Assembly: GCA_937937585.1 (NCBI GenBank)
Contig: CALDCB010000001.1
Coordinates: 1 to 33,040 of the forward strand
Source of the DNA: an uncultured Coriobacteriaceae bacterium
GTDB lineage: Bacteria > Actinomycetota > Coriobacteriia > Coriobacteriales > Eggerthellaceae
Length of the DNA stretch: 33,040 nucleotides
Reading direction: 5' to 3'
Part shown: one piece after another, positions 11,395 to 19,947 of the stretch
Position numbering within the stretch: position 1 is the first letter of the stretch
Layout: every line of letters begins with the position of its first letter
The notes under the pieces: generated by a model
Told to the model about the DNA's origin: nothing
What the model saw: the letters and a program-made list of their open reading frames with translations, nothing else
Database searches by the model: none
Position numbers and translations under genes: made by a program

Positions 11395-14158
11395 CGGGCA
11401 CCCCCTTCTGCTTTAACCTGCTGGCAATACCAGCGCCGATCTGCTGACCGGTCGTGTACGCGTCCATGCTGCTTGCAACGGTAGCGTTGACGGTCACGTT
11501 CACCTGGGCTCCGCCACCGAAGTCGCCGCTTAGGCGGTCGAGCACGCGAGAAATACCCGCCTCGACGCTCTCTCTGACGCTTGTGCGCAGCTTTGCATCG
11601 GGCGTGACGTGCTCAAGTCCAGCTTCGCCAACGCCAATGATTGAAGGCTTGTCGAAGGATGCACCCTTTGCATACCAGTTGACGCTGATGGACGGCAGCT
11701 CCACAACGCCACCGATGTCACGCCAGCTGACGTGGAAATGCGGCAAGCTGATATGCGGCAAGCTGATGCGAATCCCGCTGAACGCCCCTTGAATCCTGCC
11801 GGGGATGCTGCTGACAAAGTTCCAGGCATCGTTGATCGGCGAAGTGATGCTGCTCTTGATGTTCGAGAAAACGCCAGCGACCTTGCTGCCAAGCCCCGGG
11901 AAGCCAAGCTTTTCACCGATGGCGTTTCCGGCGTTTATCGCGTTATCCTTCGAATTGGTCATCTTCGTTTGGATGTTGTCCTTGATTGCGTTAAATGCCG
12001 TTGCTGCCTGCTGCTTCGCGCTGTCCCAATCGCCGCTGAGTGCGGATTTCAGCGCAGAAGACGATGCAGAAGCGACTGTTTTGCCTGTTTGCATATCATT
12101 CTGTATGGTGTCCTTGATACCGCCGAAGCACGTTGCAGCCCCGTCCAGCAAAGACTGCCACTTTTCGGAAGCGTCGCTTTTAAGCTGCTCCCATTTTTCG
12201 GAAGCGCCTTGGGCGATTTCGGAAGCCTTCGAGGTGACAGCCTCCTTTGCTCCTTCGATCTTCTCGGAAATAGTTGATTTCACGCCTTCCCATTTTTCGG
12301 AAGCGCCGTCCTTAATTTCCTGCCACTTGTTTGAGCAGTCCGATTTGAAGCCCTCCCACTTTTCGGACGCCTGCGTTGTGAAACCTTGGATTCCGCCGGT
12401 CACGGTAGACCAGATGCCACCAAAAAAATCGGCAGCGCCACCAAAGAAATCGCATACTCCCTGCCATGCGTTCTGGACGCCAGTGCAGAAGCCTTCCCAA
12501 GCCTGCTTGCCCTCGTCGGTGGTGGTGACCCATGTGACGATAGCCCCGACGATCGTTGCAATTAGACCGACTACAGCCATTATCGGATTTGCGGAAAGAA
12601 CCGCACTGAAAGCCTTGAAGCCAGTCGATGCAGTCTTAAGACCGGACGCAAATGCTGGCAACCCGCCGACAACCTTGCCGACACCCGTAGCCACAACGCC
12701 GAAAGCGATACCGCCCTCAATCAGCTTGGCGGCAAGCTTTTTCTGCTCGGGCGTAAGGCTTTTTGCCCACTCGCCAAAAGATTTCAGCGCTCCTGCCGCA
12801 TCCTCGACAACAGGTGCGAATTCCTCGCCGATATCTGCACCGGCGATGGTGATCTCCTTGATCGCACCCTTCATCTTGTCGGCGGCTGTTGTCGTTTCGT
12901 CCTTAAGACCATCCACGAACCCAGCGGCATCGTCAATTGAGCCACCAAGGTTGCTCATGTTGATTCGCCCGGATTCGGCGGCGTCGATGAACGATGTTGC
13001 CGCCTTGGTGCCGAACAGGTCAAAAGCCTTTGCCGTGGCTTCGGACTGCTTGGCCGGGTCTTGCAAATCCTGAACCAATCCGTTGAGCACATCGCCCATG
13101 TTGGTTCCCTCTTTGGCGCAGTTCGCGGCAGCTTTCTTCAATCCGGTAAGCATGCCATCGACTGGAACGCCAGCCGCTTCGAAGTTGCCCATCAGGGTAA
13201 TCGAATCTTGCAGGCTCAAGCCCATCTCACGGAAGGTGGCACCGTTGGTGTTAACCCCGCTCGTGAGGGCATCGACGCTAACGCCGGTAGCGGTGGACAC
13301 ACTGGCAATGTGATCGAGCAGGTTGCCCGTCTCGCTCTGATCGACATTCCACGCCTTCATTGACATCGACACGTTCTCGATGGACTTTGAAACGTCTGAA
13401 TCGGTCACCTTCGCGAATTTCAGGAACTTCGTCGAGATATCGTCCAGCTTGTCACCGGTCACCTGAAAGTGCGTGTTCACATCGCCGACGGCTTGTCCCA
13501 CGGTATTGAAGTCTCCAGGTGCCTGCGCCGCAACGCTCTTGACGCTCCGCCTTATTTCCTCGGCAGCGTCGCCGATCGCGCCAGCGCCCTTGATTGCAAT
13601 GTTTTCGCCTTCCTCAAGCTGGTTGAAGGCACCATATGCGGCGGTTGCAACGCCGCCGAAAACGGCAGTTGACTTAGTGCCGACGTTGCTGATCTTATCA
13701 CCAGCACTCTTGAGCTTTTCGGCGTTGTCATCGATTGTCTGCCCAAGCTGGTAAAGCTTTCCCTTGCTCGCTTCGGCTTCGTTCGAGGTTTCCTTGAGCT
13801 GCTTGCCGTAGCTCTCCAAATCCTTCTCGCAAGCCATGATGGAGCGTTGCAGCTGCTCGTATTGACGCTGCTCAGTTTCGGTGAGCTGTGCGCCGCTCTG
13901 CTTCTTAGCGTCAAGCTCGGCAAGTGCGGACTTGTAAGCGGTAAGGCGGTCTTTAGTCTCGTTGTACGCCTTGTTGAGCGAGCGAACCTTCTGCTCAAGC
14001 AGCTCGGTGTTGCCGGGGTTGAACTTCAGCGCCTTGTTGATGCCCTTGAGGTCGCTTTGTGTAGCCCTGGAATCGGTCTGAATCTTCTTGAGCGCCGATT
14101 GCAGCTGCGTCGTGTCCCCGCCAAATTTGATCGTCAGACCCTTGTAGCTTACAGCCAT
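11384..14158 (-). CDS. Tail tape measure protein
   Basis: The 924-aa product sets tail length and probably helps DNA pass the membrane. The N-terminus (MAVSYKGLTIKFGGDTTQLQ) is typical, followed by a long coiled coil, a conserved TP901-type tape-measure region (about residues 200-450, with KSVAAQAPGDFNTVGQAVGD and VDGMLTGLKKAAANCAKEGT), two hydrophobic segments (FASGLKTASTGFKAF to AVVGLIATIVGAIVTWV) and a repeat region of SEKWE(G/Q) units. Start 14158 is chosen over 14227 because it matches family N-termini and follows GGGGGTGACGG. The longest gene in the tail block, it predicts a tail of moderate length (by the usual 1.5 Å per residue, about 140 nm). Confidence 0.95.
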   Translation of the reverse strand: MAVSYKGLTIKFGGDTTQLQSALKKIQTDSRATQSDLKGINKALKFNPGNTELLEQKVRSLNKAYNETKDRLTAYKSALAELDAKKQSGAQLTETEQRQYEQLQRSIMACEKDLESYGKQLKETSNEAEASKGKLYQLGQTIDDNAEKLKSAGDKISNVGTKSTAVFGGVATAAYGAFNQLEEGENIAIKGAGAIGDAAEEIRRSVKSVAAQAPGDFNTVGQAVGDVNTHFQVTGDKLDDISTKFLKFAKVTDSDVSKSIENVSMSMKAWNVDQSETGNLLDHIASVSTATGVSVDALTSGVNTNGATFREMGLSLQDSITLMGNFEAAGVPVDGMLTGLKKAAANCAKEGTNMGDVLNGLVQDLQDPAKQSEATAKAFDLFGTKAATSFIDAAESGRINMSNLGGSIDDAAGFVDGLKDETTTAADKMKGAIKEITIAGADIGEEFAPVVEDAAGALKSFGEWAKSLTPEQKKLAAKLIEGGIAFGVVATGVGKVVGGLPAFASGLKTASTGFKAFSAVLSANPIMAVVGLIATIVGAIVTWVTTTDEGKQAWEGFCTGVQNAWQGVCDFFGGAADFFGGIWSTVTGGIQGFTTQASEKWEGFKSDCSNKWQEIKDGASEKWEGVKSTISEKIEGAKEAVTSKASEIAQGASEKWEQLKSDASEKWQSLLDGAATCFGGIKDTIQNDMQTGKTVASASSSALKSALSGDWDSAKQQAATAFNAIKDNIQTKMTNSKDNAINAGNAIGEKLGFPGLGSKVAGVFSNIKSSITSPINDAWNFVSSIPGRIQGAFSGIRISLPHISLPHFHVSWRDIGGVVELPSISVNWYAKGASFDKPSIIGVGEAGLEHVTPDAKLRTSVRESVEAGISRVLDRLSGDFGGGAQVNVTVNATVASSMDAYTTGQQIGAGIASRLKQKGVPVGA
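12165..12370 (-). repeat. SEKW tandem repeats in tape measure
   Basis: About four copies of a unit around CC(A/C)TTTTTCGGAAGC on the plus strand encode ASEKWEGFKSD, ASEKWEGVKS, ASEKWEQLKSD and ASEKWQSLLD, with shorter degenerate units between. The protein repeats are amphipathic helices and the DNA is still similar between copies, suggesting fairly recent internal duplication. Confidence 0.7.
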
Positions 14159-14238
14159 ACCGTCACCCCCTAAATTGTCAAAGTGCGCGGTAAGCGCATC
14201 GAATTGCGCACCGAAAGCGGTGCGCAAGCGCGTTGCGT

Positions 14239-14451
14239 TTATCCGAAGAAAAATGCTTCGCCCTCCGACGCGGCCTTGTCATCGTCAGCGTGCGCCACGG
14301 CATCGTTGACGAATTCATGCAACTCCATCACGTGCATCACCTGCTCATACGTCAGGCATTGCAAATCTGAAATAGTCAGGCCGCATTGCTGGGCGTTGTA
14401 TATGTATAAAGCGCCGGCATCGTCCTTAAGCTCATGCGGCAGCTCCGGCAT
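14239..14451 (-). CDS. Tail assembly chaperone 2 (gpT-like), overlapping frame
   Basis: The 70-aa frame (MPELPHELKDDAGALYIYNA to EGEAFFFG) overlaps the end of the first tail chaperone by 20 bp in the +1 frame. A second short frame between chaperone 1 and the tape measure is the normal siphophage arrangement, where it is often made as a fusion by programmed frameshift. No classic slippery heptamer is visible in the overlap, and entry from chaperone 1 would need a +1 (or -2) shift. It has an ATG (14451) of its own with no clear ribosome site. Whether it is separate or fused cannot be told. Confidence 0.65.
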   Translation of the reverse strand: MPELPHELKDDAGALYIYNAQQCGLTISDLQCLTYEQVMHVMELHEFVNDAVAHADDDKAASEGEAFFFG

Positions 14452-14839
14452 CGGCGTTCTCGGCGGTCTCGGATGCCACTCGCGTGGCGGAGCGAAAGTA
14501 GTTCTCCTGAATCAGCTCCCACACCTTGCTAGACCAGCTCTCGTCCGCTGACAGGTCAAAAGCCTGCTCTGGCAGCGCTTCAAGCCAAATCTTGAATCCG
14601 GAAACGTTCTTGTCGGCCGTCTTGCAGAAAGCCCAGAAGAATTGAGCCATGGACAGGAACGGAGGAACATCATTGGTTTCGATACCGTCCATAATCTCGG
14701 AAAGACCGTCGTTGATGTCCTTCGCGCGGGTGTGCCCATTCTCTTTCATATAGCGGAACTCGCCGTTGTAGATGATCGGCGTGAAAGCCGTAACGGCAAC
14801 TGGGAACTCCCTATCGCCGATCTTGATAATGCCCTCCAT
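14432..14839 (-). CDS. Tail assembly chaperone 1 (gpG-like)
   Basis: The 135-aa product (MEGIIKIGDREFPVAVTAFT, then SMAQFFWAFCKTADKNVSGF) has the pattern of small phage tail chaperones: a beta-hairpin start, then a helical core with aromatic residues and an acidic/alanine-rich end. It follows the major tail protein by 2 bp and precedes the tape measure, where gpG-type proteins coat the tape measure during assembly. The next frame overlaps its end (see the 70-aa gene). Confidence 0.8.
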   Translation of the reverse strand: MEGIIKIGDREFPVAVTAFTPIIYNGEFRYMKENGHTRAKDINDGLSEIMDGIETNDVPPFLSMAQFFWAFCKTADKNVSGFKIWLEALPEQAFDLSADESWSSKVWELIQENYFRSATRVASETAENADAGAAA

Positions 14840-14841
14840 TG

Positions 14842-15456
14842 CTACTCAACCGTCCCGAAAACGGTAGATGCGTCAAGCTCTGCGGGCTTAAAATCAACCT
14901 TAACTTTCTCGAAGAACTTATCCCAATCGGAATTGTCGCTGTAACCGTCGTAATGGCATCCTCGCCAGCCGGAAGGCAGCACGACGGGCTTCCACTCGAA
15001 ATCAATGTCGAGCTGCGTGATGTCTAGCTTATCCTCAAGGGTCTTGGCATCCATGGACGGCTTGGAAGCCTTGCACATCAGATAGCAGCGGCGCTTGCCT
15101 ACTGTCTTGCCGCTCTGTTGACACATGAGCGCAAAAGGCATCGGGTCTTTGTCAGCGGTGCCCAGAATATGGCCTGTTTCGTCGATGTCGTAGCCGGAAA
15201 TCAGCGCGAGCATCTTTCGAAGTTCTGGCGTGGATTCCATGTCTCGAACTGACATGGTGCCGTTTCCGCCGTTGTCGTGGTTATCGTCAATCCACACTTC
15301 GTCATCGCCGTAAGCTTTAGCGTTCTGCACGCTCGGCGTTGCCTTAATCTCAACAGTGCCAGGAATGTGGTATGGCTTCAGATAAGTCAAAGCCGCTACA
15401 TCGACGCAAAGCGCAAGGTGTAGGTTCTTAACGCCGAAAAATCCGTTTCGTGGCAT
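14842..15456 (-). CDS. Major tail (tube) protein
   Basis: The 204-aa product builds the tail tube. The start MPRNGFFGVKNLHLALC at 15456 has GAGAGGA upstream. The sequence (then KPYHIPGTVEIKATPS, GDDEVWIDDNHDNGGN, and ELRKMLALISGYDIDETGHI) follows the phi13-type major tail protein family, including the typical GY-D-x-x-T-G-x-I stretch in the middle. It overlaps none of its neighbours, lies 11 bp after the tail-completion gene and directly precedes the chaperones. There is no C-terminal Ig-like domain. Confidence 0.92.
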   Translation of the reverse strand: MPRNGFFGVKNLHLALCVDVAALTYLKPYHIPGTVEIKATPSVQNAKAYGDDEVWIDDNHDNGGNGTMSVRDMESTPELRKMLALISGYDIDETGHILGTADKDPMPFALMCQQSGKTVGKRRCYLMCKASKPSMDAKTLEDKLDITQLDIDFEWKPVVLPSGWRGCHYDGYSDNSDWDKFFEKVKVDFKPAELDASTVFGTVE

Positions 15457-15467
15457 ATCTATTCCTC

Positions 15468-15797
15468 TCAATCCTCGGTAACGTCGATCTCGTATGCCGT
15501 CTCGACCAGCTCATCACCATCGAGCGGCGTTACCGTTTTGCTGTAATTAAACTCGGCGGCATCGAGCGCCGCTTCGAACCGCTTCTCGAGCTCGTAATCA
15601 CGCTCGCGCACATAGAGCGCCACATCGTAAGGCATCCAGCGAAGCCATCCCACGTTGTCAGCGCTCGCGCTCTCGCCGTATCCCGCTTCTATATCGATGT
15701 ACGGTGGCGCCGGGAACTCGCTATCGTGAAAGCCCCCGTTAGCCCATGGCAGGCCAAATCCGTCTAGGAGCTGTGCCAAGTCGGTTATGCTACGCAT
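15468..15797 (-). CDS. Tail completion/terminator protein
   Basis: The 109-aa product starts at ATG 15797 (MRSITDLAQLLDGFGLPWAN) and overlaps the stop of the gp10-like gene by 8 bp. It has an N-terminal helix, a central segment with PYIDIEAGYGES and a beta-sheet pattern ending with ETAYEIDV. Size, fold pattern and place between the HK97 gp10-like protein and the major tail protein fit the tail terminator that caps the tube and joins it to the head. The family call rests mainly on synteny. Confidence 0.75.
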   Translation of the reverse strand: MRSITDLAQLLDGFGLPWANGGFHDSEFPAPPYIDIEAGYGESASADNVGWLRWMPYDVALYVRERDYELEKRFEAALDAAEFNYSKTVTPLDGDELVETAYEIDVTED

Positions 15798-16176
15798 TCG
15801 CACCCTGGCCGAACTCAGCCGCGACCTCCTCGTAAACGCCTTCGATCACATGGTCGCCAGCGACGAATCCGGGGTAAGTCCCGTGTTGGTTCTTGATTGT
15901 GTGCCCCTTCTCAAGCAGATGTGTCAAAGATGCTTGCTTGTTGTAAACCGTGCAGCTCGTCCCAGTGATGTCGCTGTCGACATGGCATGACCACGCCTTT
16001 GCGTAGCTTCCGCCGTGTCGTTTTTTCTTGCGGCTGCGCTGCTTCAGGAGACGAACGGCTTTTTGACCCGCAGCCTTGACGCTCAACTCAAGCTCGTGGG
16101 TGTCCTCGTTCATGACCTCTTCGAGCGAATTTACGATGATCGAATCGAGGTCATCGATCTTGATGTAGTCGCTCAC
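15790..16176 (-). CDS. HK97 gp10-like head-tail protein
   Basis: The 128-aa product has the HK97 gp10 pattern: a first helix (NSLEEVMNEDTHELELSV), a basic stretch (LLKQRSRKKKRHGGSYAKAW) and the characteristic middle, VYNKQASLTHLLEKGH followed by PGFVAGDHVIEGVYEE. It belongs to the neck or tail-completion group. It starts inside the end of the upstream adaptor gene (ATGA-type overlap at 16173-16176). Confidence 0.9.
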   Translation of the reverse strand: MSDYIKIDDLDSIIVNSLEEVMNEDTHELELSVKAAGQKAVRLLKQRSRKKKRHGGSYAKAWSCHVDSDITGTSCTVYNKQASLTHLLEKGHTIKNQHGTYPGFVAGDHVIEGVYEEVAAEFGQGANA

Positions 16177-16481
16177 CGGTTGCCTACTTTCTCGACAAGG
16201 GTTAGGCGCACGTTATCGACGTTCGAGACCACCGCCGAATCGACGGCGTAGCGGATGCCGCCGAACTCGCAGAGCCTTTCACCGCTGTAGGCGCACGCGC
16301 GAACAGTGATGACGGCCTGCGGTTTAACTCCTGCCTGCGCGGCGGCGTAATACGCCGTCTGGCTGATGCCGTACACATTGCAGGGAACACGGAGGCAACG
16401 CTCCTTTTTGTGCGAAACGCCCAATTCGTCGCGCTCGGAGACGGTTGCAATCAGCGTGCAAACGCCAGCCCACCCGCTCAT
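16173..16481 (-). CDS. Head closure / head-tail adaptor protein
   Basis: The 102-aa product (MSGWAGVCTLIATVSERDEL to VRLTLVEKVGNR) is a small beta-rich protein of the phage head-tail joining family, with conserved centre VITVRACAYSGERLCEFGG and RYAVDSAVV. It probably seals the connector after packaging. It overlaps both neighbours by 4 bp, typical of connector genes made in equal amounts. Confidence 0.85.
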   Translation of the reverse strand: MSGWAGVCTLIATVSERDELGVSHKKERCLRVPCNVYGISQTAYYAAAQAGVKPQAVITVRACAYSGERLCEFGGIRYAVDSAVVSNVDNVRLTLVEKVGNR

Positions 16482-16792
16482 ACGGCATCACCGCCGTTGT
16501 ACTCCGAATCGCCGCTCATGCTCGTGAGCATGGTTTCGAAGGACTTCATGAAGCGTTCGGAATCGGGATTATCCATGCCGAAGTTCGCCTTGACGTAGAC
16601 CTTTATCGCAAGTCGAACGCGCCCGTCCGAATCGTCGTGCGCCTTGGCATCCGCTACGCCGCCCGCAACCAACTCAGCGCGGGCGGCTTCGATAACGTCT
16701 GAAATCTCTTCGTCGAAGTCGGTTACGAAAGCCGGGATGCGAAGCGCGGCGCGGCACGCATCCAGCAGCTTGCCTTTAGCCTTTACGGCCAT
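16478..16792 (-). CDS. Head-tail connector (gp6-like)
   Basis: The 104-aa helical protein (MAVKAKGKLLDACRAALRI, then EEISDVIEAARAELVAGGV, AIKVYVKANFGMDNPDSERF and MKSFETMLTSMS) has the pattern of phage gp6-like connectors that bind below the portal. It follows the capsid gene by 14 bp. The F-G-x-D-N-P-D-S-E-R-F stretch is a good family match. Confidence 0.9.
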   Translation of the reverse strand: MAVKAKGKLLDACRAALRIPAFVTDFDEEISDVIEAARAELVAGGVADAKAHDDSDGRVRLAIKVYVKANFGMDNPDSERFMKSFETMLTSMSGDSEYNGGDAV

Positions 16793-16806
16793 GCCGCGCC
16801 ACCTCC

Positions 16807-18060
16807 TTAAGCCTGCTTGATGGTGAGCTGCGCGAATGCCTCCGGCACGGTAAGCACACCGTCAAACAGAACATAGCCGTCGAAGCAACGCTTCTGGGTG
16901 CGCGGCTGGACGTAGGGCGTAATGTCGGGCCCGTCGAAGATGTTGCCCTTGAACAGGTCGGGGAAGCCGGCCTTAATCACGTTGTCGGCAATGGAATCGT
17001 CCTGCTTTACGACCTTGCCGAAGATTCGACCCTGAACAGTCGGGTCATCGGTGGCCTCGTTTGCGAAATAAGAACGCCCGTTGGCATCCTCGAGCATGGC
17101 GATCTGGTTCCAGATAGTGTAGTTGTTGGCGTAGACGATGATTCCCTTAGCCGCCGCGTTGCCGTAAGAGCGGAGCAGGCTCAACATCTTCACGATGTCG
17201 GCCTTGGCGAGCTTCTTTACTGCCGCCGTCTGAATCTTGTTAGCAGTCGCGATGCCGTATGTCTCATCGTCAAGCTTCTCATGAGTGAATGCGTTGCAAG
17301 CGACAGACAGACGGGAGGAAGTCTCGGAAATGATGTACTGCTCGAAGCCGGAAAGCGACTGAGTTGCCATCTTTCGGGACATCTCGACGGTCTTCTTAAT
17401 CTCCGATCCTACGAGCGGCACGGTATCGAAGTCGTTTTCCTCGATGTCGGCAGGTGCTGCGCCCTCGTCGGTCTTGGCGGCATCACCCTTCTTGATGGAC
17501 TTATGGCGCGGGAACTCGACCTGACCCGACATGTTCGTTCGGCTGATGTCACCGAAGAGAACGGCAGTGTTGTCGATAAGGGAAATGATCTCGTTCTGCA
17601 CGGCCACGGGAACGAGGGATTCGGTGTTGGCCGTGGTCATGGTGAACTCGGCTCGCCGCTCGATTGCGTGGCGCTGAGCGGCACGCTCGGCATCGGTAAG
17701 CGCGGTGCCGCCGATAAGCTGGATGCCGGAACGCTCGGCAAGACCCTTAGCCCATGCGCGGCGCTCGGCTGCGTCGTAGTCGGTCACGTCATATGCAGTG
17801 CCGGGGATGCCAGCGACGTTGGCGGAACGCGCCAGCGGCACGGAATCCACGCGCTGGGCGCGTCCCACGTCGATGGCGGCGCGGGCGTTCGCGACGGCGG
17901 CGTTGCGTGCCTGCGCCGCCTGTGCGGTCTGGGCGGTGCGCTCGTTAATCTGGTCGGTCAGCTCGGCCATGCGGGCTGCATCCTCTTCCGTCGGTTCAGT
18001 ACCGTCAGAATACTGGTCGACAAGCGCTTGCAGGTCGTTAAGAAGTTCCTCAAGTGTCAT
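16807..18060 (-). CDS. HK97-fold major capsid protein
   Basis: The 417-aa product starts with a helical delta-like scaffolding region (about residues 1-105, MTLEELLNDLQALVDQYSDG, with coiled coil through RARAAIDVGR). HK97-fold landmarks follow: the N-arm/E-loop part (TANTESLVPVAVQNEIISL), the P-domain helix, and VYANNYTIWNQIAMLEDANG near the C-terminal third. No scaffold gene is present; the N-terminal region would do that job and be cut off by the protease upstream. ATG 18060 has AAAGGT about 9 bp upstream and lies 2 bp after the protease gene. Confidence 0.95.
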   Translation of the reverse strand: MTLEELLNDLQALVDQYSDGTEPTEEDAARMAELTDQINERTAQTAQAAQARNAAVANARAAIDVGRAQRVDSVPLARSANVAGIPGTAYDVTDYDAAERRAWAKGLAERSGIQLIGGTALTDAERAAQRHAIERRAEFTMTTANTESLVPVAVQNEIISLIDNTAVLFGDISRTNMSGQVEFPRHKSIKKGDAAKTDEGAAPADIEENDFDTVPLVGSEIKKTVEMSRKMATQSLSGFEQYIISETSSRLSVACNAFTHEKLDDETYGIATANKIQTAAVKKLAKADIVKMLSLLRSYGNAAAKGIIVYANNYTIWNQIAMLEDANGRSYFANEATDDPTVQGRIFGKVVKQDDSIADNVIKAGFPDLFKGNIFDGPDITPYVQPRTQKRCFDGYVLFDGVLTVPEAFAQLTIKQA

Positions 18061-18062
18061 TG

Positions 18063-18704
18063 CTAGTTACCTTTCTTCGCATTGGTAATTGCCAGGCACG
18101 CTTTTGCTCGAAGCAACGCGCCCTTCCTTCGCGCAAACTCCTTGCGCGACTGCTCAATCACTCCGTTGAGCAGGTTTCTTGCACTAATCTCCGTGTTCGG
18201 GTCTGCCGGCAGGCTCACGGCGCTCACGTCGTAGACCTTCTTAACGCGGGTGATAGTCGTTGTTCGGGTTTCGCGGTCGTACTCGTCTGCCGCAATCATG
18301 AAAGCCCACGACATGCGGGTAATAAGCCCGTTGGTAATCTCTTCGTAAAGGTCGCGTGCCGCCTGCGAACCAGACAGGTCGGCGGCGACGAACAGCCCGT
18401 GCTCGTCAGGCTCGACAATCAGCGTCCCGTTGCTCATTCGCGCAAGAACCTTGCCGGAGTGGTCGAACTGCATGATTACGTCGGTCATGTCCGCATCGGC
18501 AAAAGCCGTAGGCGCGATGATCTCGCGGTACTCGTTTCCGTCGAAGTCCTCAAACAACACGTAAGGGTCATCGAATGTCGAAGCGTATCCCTCGACGTAG
18601 TACTCGGTATCGAAGCGCTTCTCGCGCTTCCCATCATCAGCGCCAAGCAATCGCACCATGACTGGCATTGCGCGGTATTGGCGCTCATTCGGTTTGGCTG
18701 GCAT
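18063..18704 (-). CDS. HK97-type prohead protease
   Basis: The 213-aa product is a serine protease of the HK97 prohead family. It shows VEGYASTFDDPYVLFEDFDG, the catalytic His motif QFDHSGKVLARM, the catalytic Ser motif MSWAFMI and SAVSLPADPNTEISAR. It would remove the capsid's N-terminal scaffold. ATG 18704 is chosen (GGTGG 6 bp upstream); it overlaps the portal gene's end by 20 bp. Its last 40 residues are basic. Confidence 0.95.
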   Translation of the reverse strand: MPAKPNERQYRAMPVMVRLLGADDGKREKRFDTEYYVEGYASTFDDPYVLFEDFDGNEYREIIAPTAFADADMTDVIMQFDHSGKVLARMSNGTLIVEPDEHGLFVAADLSGSQAARDLYEEITNGLITRMSWAFMIAADEYDRETRTTTITRVKKVYDVSAVSLPADPNTEISARNLLNGVIEQSRKEFARRKGALLRAKACLAITNAKKGN

Positions 18705-19944
18705 CTTCACCACCGTCTTTCTTGCCGTCGATTGCGGCTATGTTCGCGTTAGTCTGGGCAGCAGCCGCCGCCTGCTCGGATGTGTGCTGGCTGATTAGAT
18801 CGAGGTCGATGTACTCGCCGCGAATAACATGACGTTCGCCGCCCGGATAGCTCGGCGATTGGAAGACCTCGGCAACCTGGTTGCCGCACCAAATCCCTCG
18901 GTCGAACAGCGCCGTCGAAACGTTGAGCTTCGTCTGGTTGCTCGCGAACTCAAGACGGTTCGCGCTGAACATAATCGAGTTGCCGTGGGCAATCTCGTTC
19001 GGCGTGAACGTCATCGCCGTTAGCACGTACCCGAGCTGGATGGCGAAGACCTCGGTACGCCCCTCGTAAAAGGCGTTGTACGTGTCCTCGTCGGCCTTGT
19101 TCATAACGATGTCTTCGCTGGATCCGAAGAAACGATAGGCCGCTTTTTCTATGCGCTCCATTTGCGCAGCGTCAACGGTGTAGTTCTGTGGCGCAATCTG
19201 CTTGACCTCTTGATATTTGTTGTCGTAAACGACGATACCGCCGGCGTTCGAAGCTCCCAGCTGCGCATTGAAATCTTGTGCGGATTTCCTCTTGTCTTCC
19301 GGGTTTCGGTTTTGCGAAAGTTTGCCGATGAAGCGCACCGCCGCGCCCTGCTCGATAGCCGTTTTCTCGGCTTCCTCTTGAGCGTGAATCAAATCAAGCG
19401 TCGGATTGAGCACGTTGGTACCGTCACCGAACAGATCGCTCTTGAATTGATGTCGCGTCATAACGCCGATGCGCGACCACTCGATCAAGGTCTTATCGCC
19501 GCCGGGAAAACGGAGCTCAAGCCACAAAGAGCCGTCAACGTCGTAGGCTTCACACTGGCTCGGCAGCACTGGGTAATAGCCAACGGACGTGATTCCGTCC
19601 CCGCCGTCAACAGGGACGATTAGGCACGTGTCGCAAACGTCAAGTATCGTTGAGACGCGATGCAAGAACTGCGGCGTTGTCATCCACGGGTTCGGTTGCC
19701 ACTGCAAAGAACGCGTCCATTGCGGTTGCGCCGTTCCTGAAATCTCGGGACGGAGCTTTGAAGCATGGTCGGCGTTTCGCTCGATTATGGAACGTGTCAG
19801 CTCGGCTTCGTAGATGCCGCCAGACCATGACGTGAAACGCGGAGCGTACGCCGTGAACGTCTGAAAATAGCCATCGACGGCCTGCATGATCGGCTTATGG
19901 AACACGGCATCGAACATCGAGCGGAAAAGCGTTGGTTTTCGCAA
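18685..19944 (-). CDS. Portal protein (HK97 family)
   Basis: The 419-aa product forms the dodecameric DNA gate. Family landmarks are the N-terminal aromatic segment (TSWSGGIYEAELTRSIIERN), the core WQPNPWMTTPQFLHRVSTIL, the stretch SAQDFNAQLGASNAGGIVVY, and the SSEDIVMNKADEDTYNAFYE clip-to-stem region with EIAHGNSIMF. The start is TTG 19944, with GGAGGT 6 bp upstream in the end of the terminase gene. The C-terminal tail is Ala/Gln-rich (QAAAAAQTNANIAA) and overlaps the protease gene. Confidence 0.95.
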   Translation of the reverse strand: MRKPTLFRSMFDAVFHKPIMQAVDGYFQTFTAYAPRFTSWSGGIYEAELTRSIIERNADHASKLRPEISGTAQPQWTRSLQWQPNPWMTTPQFLHRVSTILDVCDTCLIVPVDGGDGITSVGYYPVLPSQCEAYDVDGSLWLELRFPGGDKTLIEWSRIGVMTRHQFKSDLFGDGTNVLNPTLDLIHAQEEAEKTAIEQGAAVRFIGKLSQNRNPEDKRKSAQDFNAQLGASNAGGIVVYDNKYQEVKQIAPQNYTVDAAQMERIEKAAYRFFGSSEDIVMNKADEDTYNAFYEGRTEVFAIQLGYVLTAMTFTPNEIAHGNSIMFSANRLEFASNQTKLNVSTALFDRGIWCGNQVAEVFQSPSYPGGERHVIRGEYIDLDLISQHTSEQAAAAAQTNANIAAIDGKKDGGEDASQTE

Positions 19945-19947
19945 GTT

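Noticed and set aside
11805..13073. Plus-strand open frame of 422 codons
   Set aside because: Antisense shadow of the tape measure gene; composition (Pro/Ser-rich) is typical of shadows.
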